From Actinomycetota bacterium (GTDB lineage: Bacteria; Actinomycetota; Actinomycetes; S36-B12), in contig VGBL01000007.1 of the NCBI GenBank assembly GCA_016870515.1, positions 59,619 to 123,618 on the forward strand: a stretch of DNA of 64,000 bases, written 5' to 3'. A program made the position numbers and the translations under genes. Below, piece by piece: positions 27,171 through 35,576 of the stretch; the stretch's first letter is position 1, and each line of letters opens with the position of its first letter. The notes under the pieces are model-generated. The model made no database searches. It was given only the letters and a program-made list of their open reading frames with translations, and was not told where the DNA came from.

Positions 27171-27177
27171 CGTCGGC

Positions 27178-27429
27178 ATGAGAAGCGACCTTCCCCGCCC
27201 CTCGTTCACCCCGCCGTCGGGCGCCCCCACGGGCCCCGAGGGCGAGATCCTCATCGACTGCGGCGACTGCGTCGTGCGCGGCGACGCCTGCGGCGACTGC
27301 ATCGTCTCCGTCCTGCTCGGCCCCATCGGCGGCGTCAGCGGCGAGGAGCGTGCGGCCTTCGCCGTGCTCGCCGACTCCGGCCTCGTGCCGCCGCTTCGGC
27401 TCGTGCGTCCCGATGAGGGTGCCGCTTGA
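27178..27429 (+). CDS. Small Cys-pair protein, conserved in actinobacteria, function unknown
   Basis: An 83-residue protein with two CxxC motifs (CGDCVVRGDACGDC), a LLGP turn and the C-terminus VPPLRLVRPDEGAA. The paired cysteines suggest metal binding, which is inference. It diverges from the DEDDh nuclease gene. Its last 47 coding bases lie inside the first copy of the 73-bp direct repeat; the second copy lies 1198 bases downstream. In the ancestral order it probably ran straight into the M48 gene. Confidence 0.8.
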   Translation: MRSDLPRPSFTPPSGAPTGPEGEILIDCGDCVVRGDACGDCIVSVLLGPIGGVSGEERAAFAVLADSGLVPPLRLVRPDEGAA

Positions 27430-27455
27430 TGGCGTCGTGCACCCCGCATCACGAG
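27383..27455 (+). repeat. 73-bp direct repeat, copy 1
   Basis: Covers the end of the Cys-pair gene and what looks like the original start of the M48 peptidase gene. It is identical to copy 2 (28581-28653) at 70 of 73 positions by hand alignment, without gaps. After it the sequence diverges into the nitrilase module. Confidence 0.95.
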
Positions 27456-27478
27456 GCCACCTGAATCCGAGTCACCAG

Positions 27479-27484
27479 TAAAGT
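27479..27484 (+). promoter_or_regulatory. -10 box TAAAGT, leaderless start
   Basis: TAAAGT is 6 nt before ATG 27491 of the nitrilase gene, inside the inserted module. Confidence 0.5.
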
Positions 27485-27490
27485 CTCGTC

Positions 27491-28282
27491 ATGACCGTTC
27501 GCCTGGCCCTCCTCCAGGTTTCCTCATCTGCCGACGAGGGTCCCGGAGGTCGCATCCCTCGCGTGCTCGACCGCGTCGAAGACATCAGTCCGTCTGCGGA
27601 CCTGGTCGTGCTGCCCGAGTTGTGGATCCCTGGCGCCTTCGACCTCGCCACCGCGCGCGATGTTGCCGGTCCGCTTGATGGTCCCGTGCTCGACAGATTG
27701 CAGGCAATCGCGCGGGCATCGGGCACCTGGATCCACGCCGGCTCCTACGCCGAGCGCACCGACGACGGCCGCACCTTCAACACGTCTGTTCTCATCAATG
27801 ACCATGGCACGGTGGTGGCCACCTACCGCAAGCGGCATCTTTTCGGCTTCGAGACAGGGGAGCGCACCCTCATGTCGGGCGGTAGCGACCTTGTCGTGGT
27901 TGACACCCCGCTGGGGAGCACTGGCATCGCGACGTGTTACGACATCCGATTCCCCGAGATGTTCCGGCTCCTCGTCGACCGCGGGGCCACGGCCTTCCTC
28001 CTCTGCGCCGGGTGGCCGACGCTGCGCATTGAAGCCTGGCGGGTCTTCTGCCGCGCCCGTGCAGCGGAGAATCTCGCCTTGGTCGTGGCCTGCAATGGCG
28101 TGGGAGCCCACGCCGACGTCGTCCTCGGCGGCCACTCTGTCGTCGTCGATCCCGTCGGCGAGGTCATCGTCGAAGCGGGGGGCGGGGAGGAAGTGCTCCG
28201 GGCAGAGGTCGACCCCGGTGCATCCGCGGCGTGGCGCGTTGCGTTCCCGGTCCTCCAGGACAGGCTCCCCGATCCGTCCTAG
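27491..28282 (+). CDS. Carbon-nitrogen hydrolase (nitrilase superfamily)
   Basis: A 263-residue amidase-type hydrolase with the Glu-Lys-Cys triad visible: PELW for Glu, YRKRHLFG for Lys, and ATCYDIRFPE for Cys. The length and CYDIRFPE motif fit the omega-amidase/Nit2 branch; the substrate is unknown. It has its own leaderless promoter. The gene lies within a 1198-bp module bounded by 73-bp direct repeats and appears to be a later arrival. Confidence 0.93.
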   Translation: MTVRLALLQVSSSADEGPGGRIPRVLDRVEDISPSADLVVLPELWIPGAFDLATARDVAGPLDGPVLDRLQAIARASGTWIHAGSYAERTDDGRTFNTSVLINDHGTVVATYRKRHLFGFETGERTLMSGGSDLVVVDTPLGSTGIATCYDIRFPEMFRLLVDRGATAFLLCAGWPTLRIEAWRVFCRARAAENLALVVACNGVGAHADVVLGGHSVVVDPVGEVIVEAGGGEEVLRAEVDPGASAAWRVAFPVLQDRLPDPS

Positions 28283-28307
28283 GCCCACAGGCCGGCGTCC
28301 GATAGCG

Positions 28308-28580
28308 ATGAATGATCGGCAGGCCGCTGACCCAAGGGGTAGCCCTCAAGCAGTGGTTCAACGCTTCCCTTGCTTTGGGTTCCCTCTCACGTGCGACGCT
28401 CACACGACCGATGCTTGCGTCGAGGTCTTCCGCCAGCAGGGCCTCGCCGCTGCCCGCGTGGGGTCCCTCGACGCACGTGGTGTCGTCCGCCTTCGGGATG
28501 GCGATGTGGTCGTGACCACCCTAGACGCGGCCGGAGTGACCAGGCTGCGTCGATCGTCAGAGACGCAAGGATGGATAGCT
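28308..28580 (+). pseudogene. C-terminal remnant of an AIR-synthase (PurM)-related protein
   Basis: A 91-codon stretch that starts MNDRQAADPRG and runs without a stop into the second repeat and the M48 frame. Text such as FPCFGFPLTCDAHTTDACVE, QQGLAAARVGSLDARG and VRLRDGDVVVTTLD follows the pattern of the C-terminal domain of AIR-synthase-related proteins. The catalytic N-terminal domain is missing. Codons such as AGG, ATA and TCA are less GC-biased than in neighbours. Probably cut off when the module inserted. The assignment is by eye. Confidence 0.5.
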
Positions 28581-28653
28581 TCGTGCCGCCGCTTCGGCTC
28601 GTGCGTCCCGACGAGGGTGCCGCATGATGGCGTCGTGCACCCCGCATCGCGAG
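28581..28653 (+). repeat. 73-bp direct repeat, copy 2
   Basis: Second copy of the 27383-27455 repeat with three substitutions. It carries a 3' fragment of the Cys-pair gene (ending VPPLRLVRPDEGAA) joined to the intact M48 gene start. Recombination between copies would remove exactly 1198 bp. Confidence 0.95.
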
Positions 28654-29873
28654 CCGCCGCCGTCACCGGCCTCGTACTCCTCCTCGCCGGCGGCGTCATC
28701 GCCGCCGTCTGCGTCCCGTGGGATGCCGCCGTCGCGCCCTGGGCCGAGCTCGACATCCCCTCGGCCCTGACCTCCTTCACCGAGCAGCAGCGCGCCGAGA
28801 TCGCCGCGTACGCCGATGCCGCGTGGCTGCCCGGCCTGCTCTCGATCCTCGCCAGCCCCGTCCTGGCGCTCCTGGTGCTCGCGTCCTCGCGCGCCCGGCG
28901 CGCGCTCTCTCGCATCGGCCCGCGCGACCGCCCCGTCGTGCGCGACTTCCTCGCCGCCGCCGTCCTGCTCCTGTTGACGCGACTCGCGGCGCTGCCTTTC
29001 GACCTGTGGCTAGCTGTCGTACGACGCGGCAACGGCCTGCTGATCGAGCCCTGGGCCACGTGGCTGCTGCGCTGGTCGGGAGCCACTCTGCTCGTCGCGC
29101 TGCTCGGCACGCTCGCCGTCACGATCGCTCTCGCGCTGCTGCGGCGATCGCCGCGCGGCGGATGGATCGCGGTCGTCGCCGGTGCCGGCATCGTCGTCGC
29201 GCTCGTCTCCCTCGCCGTGCCCTACGCCAATCTCGTCGAGGGCACGCGCAGCGATCCGCGGGTGCGCGACCGAGTGCTCGCCATCGCCGACGCCGCGGGA
29301 GTCGAGGTCGGCGATGTCGTCATCGTCGACGTGGCCGATCGCTCGCCCGTCCTCAACGCGACCGTCTCGGGCTGGGGTCCCACGCGCACCGTCACCCTCT
29401 ACGACACCCTCCTGAGCACGGCCACGCCCGAGCAGGTCGACGCGATCGTCGCCCACGAGCTCGTCCACGTGCGCGACAACGACGTCGTGCTCGGCACGGT
29501 GCTCGCCATGCTCGGTGCGACCGCCGTCGTGGCCTTCGCCGTCGCACTCGCCCTCAGCCCGGGCGTGCGCCGTCGCCTCGGGGTGCAGGGCCGCGCCGAC
29601 ACCCCGCTCGTCGCCCTGCTGGTCGGCGTCGTCCTCGCCGGCTCGCTCGTGGCCGTGCCGGTCTCGTCGACCATCAGCCGCGCCATCGAGGCACGCGCCG
29701 ATCGCGACGCCCTCGTCATCGCCGGCGACCCGGTCGCCTACGCCGACCTCATCGCGCTACTGGCTGTGACCAATCGATCGACGCTCGAGCCGCCGCAGTG
29801 GCGCTATGCGCTGGTCTTCACGCACCCGACTCCACTGCAGCGGATTGCGGCGACTTCAGCACCGACCTCGTGA
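28635..29873 (+). CDS. M48-family membrane zinc metallopeptidase
   Basis: A 412-residue Ste24-like protease with several membrane helices, the zinc motif AHELVHVRDND and a downstream EARADRDAL segment supplying the third ligand. GTG 28635 is preferred because the same codon and context occur in repeat copy 1, showing where the gene began before the insertion; GTG 28617 is also in frame. The track ORF from 27660 is an artefact joining a nitrilase shadow, the AIR-synthase remnant and this gene. Its end overlaps the GT87 gene tail-to-tail by 56 nt. Confidence 0.88.
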   Translation: MHPASRAAAVTGLVLLLAGGVIAAVCVPWDAAVAPWAELDIPSALTSFTEQQRAEIAAYADAAWLPGLLSILASPVLALLVLASSRARRALSRIGPRDRPVVRDFLAAAVLLLLTRLAALPFDLWLAVVRRGNGLLIEPWATWLLRWSGATLLVALLGTLAVTIALALLRRSPRGGWIAVVAGAGIVVALVSLAVPYANLVEGTRSDPRVRDRVLAIADAAGVEVGDVVIVDVADRSPVLNATVSGWGPTRTVTLYDTLLSTATPEQVDAIVAHELVHVRDNDVVLGTVLAMLGATAVVAFAVALALSPGVRRRLGVQGRADTPLVALLVGVVLAGSLVAVPVSSTISRAIEARADRDALVIAGDPVAYADLIALLAVTNRSTLEPPQWRYALVFTHPTPLQRIAATSAPTS

Positions 29874-31002
29874 CTATCGCCAGGGCCAGCACCGTCGCGA
29901 TGACCAGCAGCACGATGCGCACTGATTGCATCCCCGCCGCCCACCACTCGCCGCCGATAAAGCTGCCGTAGCCCAGGGGGTAGATCACCTGTGCGGCGAG
30001 CACCGACGGCACGAGGAGGCAGACAACGCGCCGCATGCGGCTTGCCGGATCGAGGAATGTGACCGCGGCGACGCCCGCGATCCACACGGCGTACTGCGGC
30101 GACAGCACGCGACTGGTGACGATCGATACGAGCAGCGCGGTCAACGCCACGTCGGCGGGGGAGAGTGCCTCGAGCCGTCCGAGCAGGCGCGCAACGCCCA
30201 TGAGGCCCAGCACCGCGAAGCCTGCGAGGGTGATCGCCAGGCCGATCGGCACGGTGGCGGCGATGTCGACCTCCATCGACCCGAAGCGGAACGTTGTCGG
30301 GATGTGCGCGCCGAAGGCCTGGGCGGTCATGAAGGGCCAGGCACCGACGGATTCGACCTGCAGCCCACGGGCGCCCTGCTCGCCGAGGAAGGAGATGCCG
30401 CCCGAGGCCCACAGTGAGATGCCGACGAGGATGGCCGCGCTGGCGAGGACCAAGCCGAGGATTCCACGCGGCAGGCTGTGCCGCGGCAGGGCGATGATCA
30501 TGAGCGCGGGCCAGACCTTCAGCAGTGCGCCGGCGGCCGCGGACGCCCCGCTCCACACGGGTCGAGCGACCAGGACGAGCGCGCCGACCGCCGCCAACGT
30601 GGGCACGACGTCGAAGCGCGCGATGAAGACCGGCCCGATGATGAGCGCGCTCGCGACCCATGCCCATGCCGCGGCATAGCCCACCTGTCGCCGCTGGCCC
30701 GCGATGAGCAGGATGACGAGCACGGCCAGGTCGCACGCCAGGACGATGCCCACCGTCGCCGCGACGGGGTTGGAGCCGATCAGCGCGGCGAGGGCGAAGA
30801 TGACGCCGGCGCCCGGCGGGTATTGCCACATGTCGTCGCCGATCGGGAAGCGACCGGTCACCAGCAGGTTGGACCATTCGGCGTAGAGCTTGACGTCGTT
30901 GATGACACTGGGGCCGTCGCGGTAGGGGATCGTGCCGGTGATGAAGCCCACCAGGAGCGCTCGCGAGAACACCCACGCGACGACGACGGCCGCTGCTCTC
31001 AC
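29818..31002 (-). CDS. GT87-like polyprenyl-phosphomannose-dependent mannosyltransferase
   Basis: A 394-residue membrane protein with about ten helices and GT-C style loops (DGPSVINDVKLYAEW, DMWQYPPGAG, LLKVWPALMI, SRVLSPQYAVW). In mycobacteria the GT87 protein Rv2181 occupies a similar neighbourhood and adds alpha-1,2 mannose to lipoglycans; that role is plausible here. GTG 31002 overlaps the response-regulator stop. Exact linkage is unknown. Confidence 0.75.
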   Translation of the reverse strand: MRAAAVVVAWVFSRALLVGFITGTIPYRDGPSVINDVKLYAEWSNLLVTGRFPIGDDMWQYPPGAGVIFALAALIGSNPVAATVGIVLACDLAVLVILLIAGQRRQVGYAAAWAWVASALIIGPVFIARFDVVPTLAAVGALVLVARPVWSGASAAAGALLKVWPALMIIALPRHSLPRGILGLVLASAAILVGISLWASGGISFLGEQGARGLQVESVGAWPFMTAQAFGAHIPTTFRFGSMEVDIAATVPIGLAITLAGFAVLGLMGVARLLGRLEALSPADVALTALLVSIVTSRVLSPQYAVWIAGVAAVTFLDPASRMRRVVCLLVPSVLAAQVIYPLGYGSFIGGEWWAAGMQSVRIVLLVIATVLALAIVTRSVLKSPQSAAVESGA

Positions 31003-31640
31003 GGCGCGTCGTCGGCCTGGGGCAGCAATCCGAGCTTGAGTGCGGTCATGAGTGCCTGGGCGCGATTGGCGGCGCCCAGCTTCTCGTAGAGCTTGGAGAT
31101 GTGGGTCTTTGTCGTAGAGTCGCTGATGAAGAGCTGCCGGGAGATCTGCGCGACGCCGAGGCCGTCGGCGAGCAGGAGCAACACCTCGCGCTCGCGGGGA
31201 GACAACTGCGGGCCCTGTGGCGACATGCGTCGCTTCATCGCATCGGCCAGATCGGCCGACGTGAAGGACTGCGGCGAGGCCGCCGCATGACGTGCGGCCG
31301 CGATGATCTCCTCGGCGGGTGCACTCTTGGGCACGAAGGCACTGGCCCCCGCCTCAAGCGCATCGAAGAGCTGCGTGTCGCCGCCATACATCGTGAGGAC
31401 GACGATGCCCATGTCGACGCTGTGAGCGCGCAGCGCGCGCACGATGTCGAGACCGTTGCCATCGGGGAGCCGAAGGTCGACGATCGACACGTCGGGCGTC
31501 ATCTTGCATCCAACCGCGATTGCTTCAGCCACGCTGGCAGCCTCGGCGACGACCTCGAGGTCGTCCTCGCGCTCGAGGGCGCGCCGCAAGCCCTCGCGGA
31601 TGAGCTCGTGATCGTCGGCGAGCATGACGGTGATCGTCAT
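30999..31640 (-). CDS. NarL/FixJ-family response regulator
   Basis: A 213-residue protein with an N-terminal receiver (acidic DDHE, phosphoacceptor Asp in SIVDLRLPDGNG, Lys in FVPKSAP) and a C-terminal LuxR-type helix-turn-helix (LSPREREVLLLLADGLG, STTKTHISKLYEKL). It is the partner of the overlapping histidine kinase. The signal and targets are unknown. Confidence 0.93.
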   Translation of the reverse strand: MTITVMLADDHELIREGLRRALEREDDLEVVAEAASVAEAIAVGCKMTPDVSIVDLRLPDGNGLDIVRALRAHSVDMGIVVLTMYGGDTQLFDALEAGASAFVPKSAPAEEIIAAARHAAASPQSFTSADLADAMKRRMSPQGPQLSPREREVLLLLADGLGVAQISRQLFISDSTTKTHISKLYEKLGAANRAQALMTALKLGLLPQADDAP

Positions 31641-33235
31641 CGACCCACCTCCCGCGTGCCTGTCTGCAGTGACAACTCCACCACTGTCCCATTGGGAGTA
31701 CGTCGCTTGACGGTGAGACTCGCCCCGATGCGAGCCGCGCGTTCGCGCATGATCTGCAGGCCGAAGCTGTCGGGGCGCCCCCGGCCCTCGGGGATGCCCC
31801 GACCATCGTCGGCCACGCGCAGGAAGGCTCCGCCCTCCGTGACCCGGTAGGTGACCCAGAGGGTGCGCGCCTGCGAGTGGCGACGTGCATTGGCGACGGC
31901 CTCCTGGGCGATGCGCAAGATCTCGGGCGCGACGCCCGGTGGAAGTCGTGTCTCGTCTTCGTCGAGCACCAGGTGCACCGTCATGCCGGCCTCGGCTCCG
32001 ACCGACCGCACGTGGGTCGACAGGGCATCGCCGATGCCGGCGCCCACCTCGCTGCGGAGGTCGTAGATGGACATGCGAAGTTCGGTGACGATGCGCGTGA
32101 GCTCATCGCGAATGCGCTGCAGGCTGGTATGCGCGGTCGGCTCGTCGGTCGCGCGCAGGGCGTCGTCGACGAGGAAACCGAGGCCGGCCACCTCCTGCGC
32201 GATCCCATCGTGGATCTCGCGGGCCAGGCGCCGGCGTTCCTCCAGGGTCGCCAGGTCGCGCACCTCGTCGAAGAGTCGCGCGGTGTCCAGGCGCAGGGCC
32301 GCCTCGTCGGCCATGAGCTGGGCCTCGCCGAGGTCGTCGATCGGCCATAGGCCGCCGACCCGCTCCAGGCCAACCAGTCCGATGCGGCGGTCGCCGAGGC
32401 GCAGGGGGATGACGGCGCAGGCCTGGGTGCTGCCGAGCTCGGGGCCGTCCATGGTGCCCAGTCGCTGGACGGCCACACCCGAATCCCAGGCCTGGCCCCA
32501 GATGCCCGAGTGCGTGCTGGGCAGCCAGTCACCGGCATCCATGCCGGCCACGCGCGCGACGGGCAGGAAGGCACCGCCGTCGCTGCGTACAAACACCTCC
32601 GCTCGATCGTGCGGCAGGACATCGCCGAGGCGCCCGATCGCGGCCTCGGCAAGCGCCGTCTCCTCGAGTCCGCCGGGGAGTTGGCGCGCGATGTCGCGGA
32701 GCGAGGTCAGCAGTCGACGCGCCGCGTCGTAGTCGGTGCGCGGCGGCGCCGTGCGCTCGCGCAGGTGCGCGGTGAGAGCGGCGCCAAGGCCAAGGGCTAT
32801 GCCGATGGCCACGGCCACGGTGAGATCGACCAGCCCGATCGGCAGGTCTTCGCTTCGCCGTATGACGGTGCCAACGACGAGGATGAGCACCTCGAGGGCG
32901 ATGCTGGCCGTGACTCCCGACACGCCCATCGACAGTGCCGCCGTGATTGGCGGCACCACCAGATAGACGATGGAGGGCCGGTCTCCCGGCATCGCGGTGA
33001 TGACGATCAGGGCCGCTGCGCCCGCTTCCGCGAGGGGGACGGCAAAGCGCACCCAGATGGGACGCCGGATGAATCCGAGAGCGGTTGCTGCGATGGCGAG
33101 CGCGGCGAGCCAGACGATCTGCGAGGTCGACTTGGCGAAGTCGCCGGTCAGGAATGCGAGGGCGACGACCGCAGCAAAGCCAAGGCCCCGCGCCACGCCC
33201 TCCCGGGTGCGACGCGAGGCCAGGGCCTCGCTCAC
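31637..33235 (-). CDS. Membrane sensor histidine kinase, HisKA_3 type
   Basis: A 532-residue kinase. Residues 1 to about 165 form several membrane helices; a GAF-like domain follows (around 170-330), then the phosphorylation site RRRLAREIHDGIAQEVAGLG and an ATPase domain (EAVANARRHSQA, DDGRGIPEG). Its ATG overlaps the acyl-CoA synthetase stop and its stop overlaps the regulator start. Confidence 0.92.
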   Translation of the reverse strand: MSEALASRRTREGVARGLGFAAVVALAFLTGDFAKSTSQIVWLAALAIAATALGFIRRPIWVRFAVPLAEAGAAALIVITAMPGDRPSIVYLVVPPITAALSMGVSGVTASIALEVLILVVGTVIRRSEDLPIGLVDLTVAVAIGIALGLGAALTAHLRERTAPPRTDYDAARRLLTSLRDIARQLPGGLEETALAEAAIGRLGDVLPHDRAEVFVRSDGGAFLPVARVAGMDAGDWLPSTHSGIWGQAWDSGVAVQRLGTMDGPELGSTQACAVIPLRLGDRRIGLVGLERVGGLWPIDDLGEAQLMADEAALRLDTARLFDEVRDLATLEERRRLAREIHDGIAQEVAGLGFLVDDALRATDEPTAHTSLQRIRDELTRIVTELRMSIYDLRSEVGAGIGDALSTHVRSVGAEAGMTVHLVLDEDETRLPPGVAPEILRIAQEAVANARRHSQARTLWVTYRVTEGGAFLRVADDGRGIPEGRGRPDSFGLQIMRERAARIGASLTVKRRTPNGTVVELSLQTGTREVGR

Positions 33236-35028
33236 GCGTAGAGCGCGTCGATCTCGGATGCGTACTCCTTCATCACGACATTGCGCTTGATCTTCATCGA
33301 CGGGGTGAGCTGGCCGCCCTCCTCCGTCCAGTCCCTGGGCAGGATAGTGAACTTCTTGATGGCCTCGGCATTGGAGACAGCCTTGTTGGCCTCGTCAACG
33401 GCCGACTGCACTTCGGCGCGCAGGTCGGGGTCGTCGACCATCGACGCGACCGTCGCATCCGTGGGCTTGCCCTTCTGCTTCAGCCAGCCGGGAAGCGATT
33501 CGGGATCGATCGTGATGAGGGCGCCGATGAAGGGCTGGGCGTCGCCGACCACGATGCACTGGCCGACCAGCCAGTTGGCGCGCAGGCGATCCTCCAGCAC
33601 CGCGGGTGCGACGTTCTTGCCGCCGGCCGTGACGATCAGTTCCTTCTTGCGCCCGGTGATCTTGACGAATCCCTGGTCGTCGATCTCGCCGATGTCGCCA
33701 GAGTGGAACCAGCCGTCGGCCTCGATGGCCTCGGCCGTGGCGGTTGGGTTGTTCCAGTAGCCCTTGAAGATCTGCGCTCCGGCGAGCAGGAGCTCACCGT
33801 CTGATGCGACCTTGACGCTCGCACCGGGGAACGGCTGGCCGACCGTGCCGATCTTCAGATGACCCGGACGATTGACGGTGGTAGCCGCCGATGTCTCGGT
33901 GAGTCCGTAGCCCTCGAGGATGGTGACGCCGATGCCGCGGAAGAAGTGGCCCAGGCGCTCGCCGAGCGGAGCACCGCCGGAAACGGCCCACGCGATCTTG
34001 CCGCCCATGGCGGCGCGCAACTTGCCGTAGACCAGTCGGTCGAAGACCTTGTGCTTGATCTTCAGTCCAAGGCCGGGACCACCGGTGTCGAGCGACTTGG
34101 AGTAGTCGATGGCGGTCTGCGCCGCGGTGTTGAAGATATTGCCCTTGCCCTCGGCCGTGGCCTTCTGCTGTGCCGAGTTGAAGACCTTCTCGAAGACGCG
34201 GGGCACCGCGAGCAGGAAGGTGGGCTGGAACGACTGCAGGTCGGCAAGAAGGTTCTTGATGTCGGGGGCGTGGCCCAGGCGGGTGCCGGAGTAGATGCAG
34301 CCCAGCTGGATGATCCGGCCGAAGACGTGGGCCAGCGGCAGGAAGAGTAGCGTCGAGGCCCCCTGCACCTTGAAGAGTTCCGGCATGCCGGCGACGATGT
34401 TGGACACCTCGAACATGAAGTTGCCGTGGGTCAGCATGCAGCCCTTGGGGCGACCCGTGGTGCCCGACGTGTAGATGATCGTGGCCAGGGTGTCGGGGGT
34501 CAGCGTCGCGCGCCGCCTCTCGAGCTCCTCGTCGGACACTCCCGCGCCCGCCGTGGCAAGGGTCTCCAGGGCGTTGTCGTCGAAGATCCACACACGCGTG
34601 CAGTCGGGCAACCGATCGGCGACCTCGTCGAACACGACCTTGTTCTTCTTGCTCTCCAGGAACACTCCGACGGCGTTGGAGTCACTGAGGATCCAGTCGA
34701 CCTGCTCGGCAGACGACGTTTCGTAGATGGGCACCACCGTGCCTCCGGCGTACCAGATGGCATAGTCGGCGACGGTCCAGTCGTAGCGGGTGCGCGACAT
34801 GATGCCCACGCGCTGCCCGGGCTCGACCCCGGAGGCGACGATGCCCTTGGCGACCGCCTTGACCTGATCGAGGAACTGCTGCGAGGTCACCCCGACCCAG
34901 GCGCCGCCGCGATTGACCGAGAGGGCAATGCGGTTGGGTGCCGACGTGGCGTTGTCGACGATGGCGTCCACCAGACTGCCTGTCGCGGGTGGCGGCACGA
35001 TGGCTTCGACGCTGAACTCCGTCTTCAC
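33232..35028 (-). CDS. Long-chain fatty-acid--CoA ligase (FadD15-like)
   Basis: A 598-residue AMP-forming ligase with YTSGTTGRPKGCMLTH for ATP binding, EGYGLTETSA, WFHSGDIGEIDDQGF and the C-terminal GRKKELIVTAGGKN hinge region. It activates fatty acids to acyl-CoA. Neighbours and length match mycobacterial fadD15 (Rv2187). GTG 35028 has GGGAG upstream. It heads the unit fadD-HK-RR-GT87. Confidence 0.93.
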   Translation of the reverse strand: MKTEFSVEAIVPPPATGSLVDAIVDNATSAPNRIALSVNRGGAWVGVTSQQFLDQVKAVAKGIVASGVEPGQRVGIMSRTRYDWTVADYAIWYAGGTVVPIYETSSAEQVDWILSDSNAVGVFLESKKNKVVFDEVADRLPDCTRVWIFDDNALETLATAGAGVSDEELERRRATLTPDTLATIIYTSGTTGRPKGCMLTHGNFMFEVSNIVAGMPELFKVQGASTLLFLPLAHVFGRIIQLGCIYSGTRLGHAPDIKNLLADLQSFQPTFLLAVPRVFEKVFNSAQQKATAEGKGNIFNTAAQTAIDYSKSLDTGGPGLGLKIKHKVFDRLVYGKLRAAMGGKIAWAVSGGAPLGERLGHFFRGIGVTILEGYGLTETSAATTVNRPGHLKIGTVGQPFPGASVKVASDGELLLAGAQIFKGYWNNPTATAEAIEADGWFHSGDIGEIDDQGFVKITGRKKELIVTAGGKNVAPAVLEDRLRANWLVGQCIVVGDAQPFIGALITIDPESLPGWLKQKGKPTDATVASMVDDPDLRAEVQSAVDEANKAVSNAEAIKKFTILPRDWTEEGGQLTPSMKIKRNVVMKEYASEIDALYA

Positions 35029-35143
35029 GATGTCTCCCTGTGTTTCCGTCCCCCGCCAAGCGGAGAGACTCCCTGTGATGACGCTAGGGGATCAGCGGGA
35101 AGGTGGCTACCAAAACCCCCGTCTCCGATCCCGCGGCCGGGCC

Positions 35144-35149
35144 TATCCT
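35144..35149 (+). promoter_or_regulatory. -10 box TATCCT, leaderless start
   Basis: TATCCT is 7 nt before ATG 35157 and supports that start over the track start at 35103. Confidence 0.5.
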
Positions 35150-35156
35150 CAGGGGC

Positions 35157-35567
35157 ATGCCCACGCTGGACCTGGTCGACGAGACCTACGTCGTGGTGGA
35201 GCGCACGCAGATCGCGGCCGTCGTGGCCGACCCCGTGCGGTGGCGGGCCTGGTGGCCCGGGCTCGACCTTGCCGTCTTCATGGATAGGGGCCTCGACGGG
35301 ATCCGCTGGTCGATCACCGGCGACCTCGTGGGCTCCTGCGAGCTGTGGCTCGAGGCCCTGGGCGACGGCGTCCTCGTCCACTACTACCTGCGCGCCGACC
35401 CCACGACCCCCGGATCGCGCACCAGTGCGCGCCAGTTGCCGGAGTCGGCTCGCGGCAGGCGAGAGGTCGATCGGCTGCGCCGCCGGCATGCGATCGCCTG
35501 GAAGCGCGTGATCTGGGCGCTGAAGGATGAGATGGAGGGCGATCGCGCCCCGGGCGAGCCGCGTTAG
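35157..35567 (+). CDS. SRPBCC/polyketide-cyclase-like protein
   Basis: A 136-residue protein starting MPTLDLVDETYVVVERTQ. The pattern VADPVRWRAWWPGL early, then LEALGDGVLVHYYLRAD, fits a START/SRPBCC lipid-binding fold, and the charged helix at the end (AIAWKRVIWALKDEME) suits the fold's last helix. It precedes a second SRPBCC gene; ligand unknown. Confidence 0.78.
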   Translation: MPTLDLVDETYVVVERTQIAAVVADPVRWRAWWPGLDLAVFMDRGLDGIRWSITGDLVGSCELWLEALGDGVLVHYYLRADPTTPGSRTSARQLPESARGRREVDRLRRRHAIAWKRVIWALKDEMEGDRAPGEPR

Positions 35568-35570
35568 TGT
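35565..35570 (+). promoter_or_regulatory. -10 box TAGTGT overlapping a stop codon, leaderless start
   Basis: TAGTGT begins with the TAG stop of the upstream SRPBCC gene and ends 6 nt before ATG 35577. Confidence 0.45.
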
Positions 35571-35576
35571 GCGCTC

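Noticed and set aside
27660-28634. Track ORF 27660-29873 as one large M48 protein
   Set aside because: Its first part overlaps the nitrilase in another frame and the AIR-synthase remnant; repeat copy 1 shows the ancestral M48 start at the GTG now at 28635.
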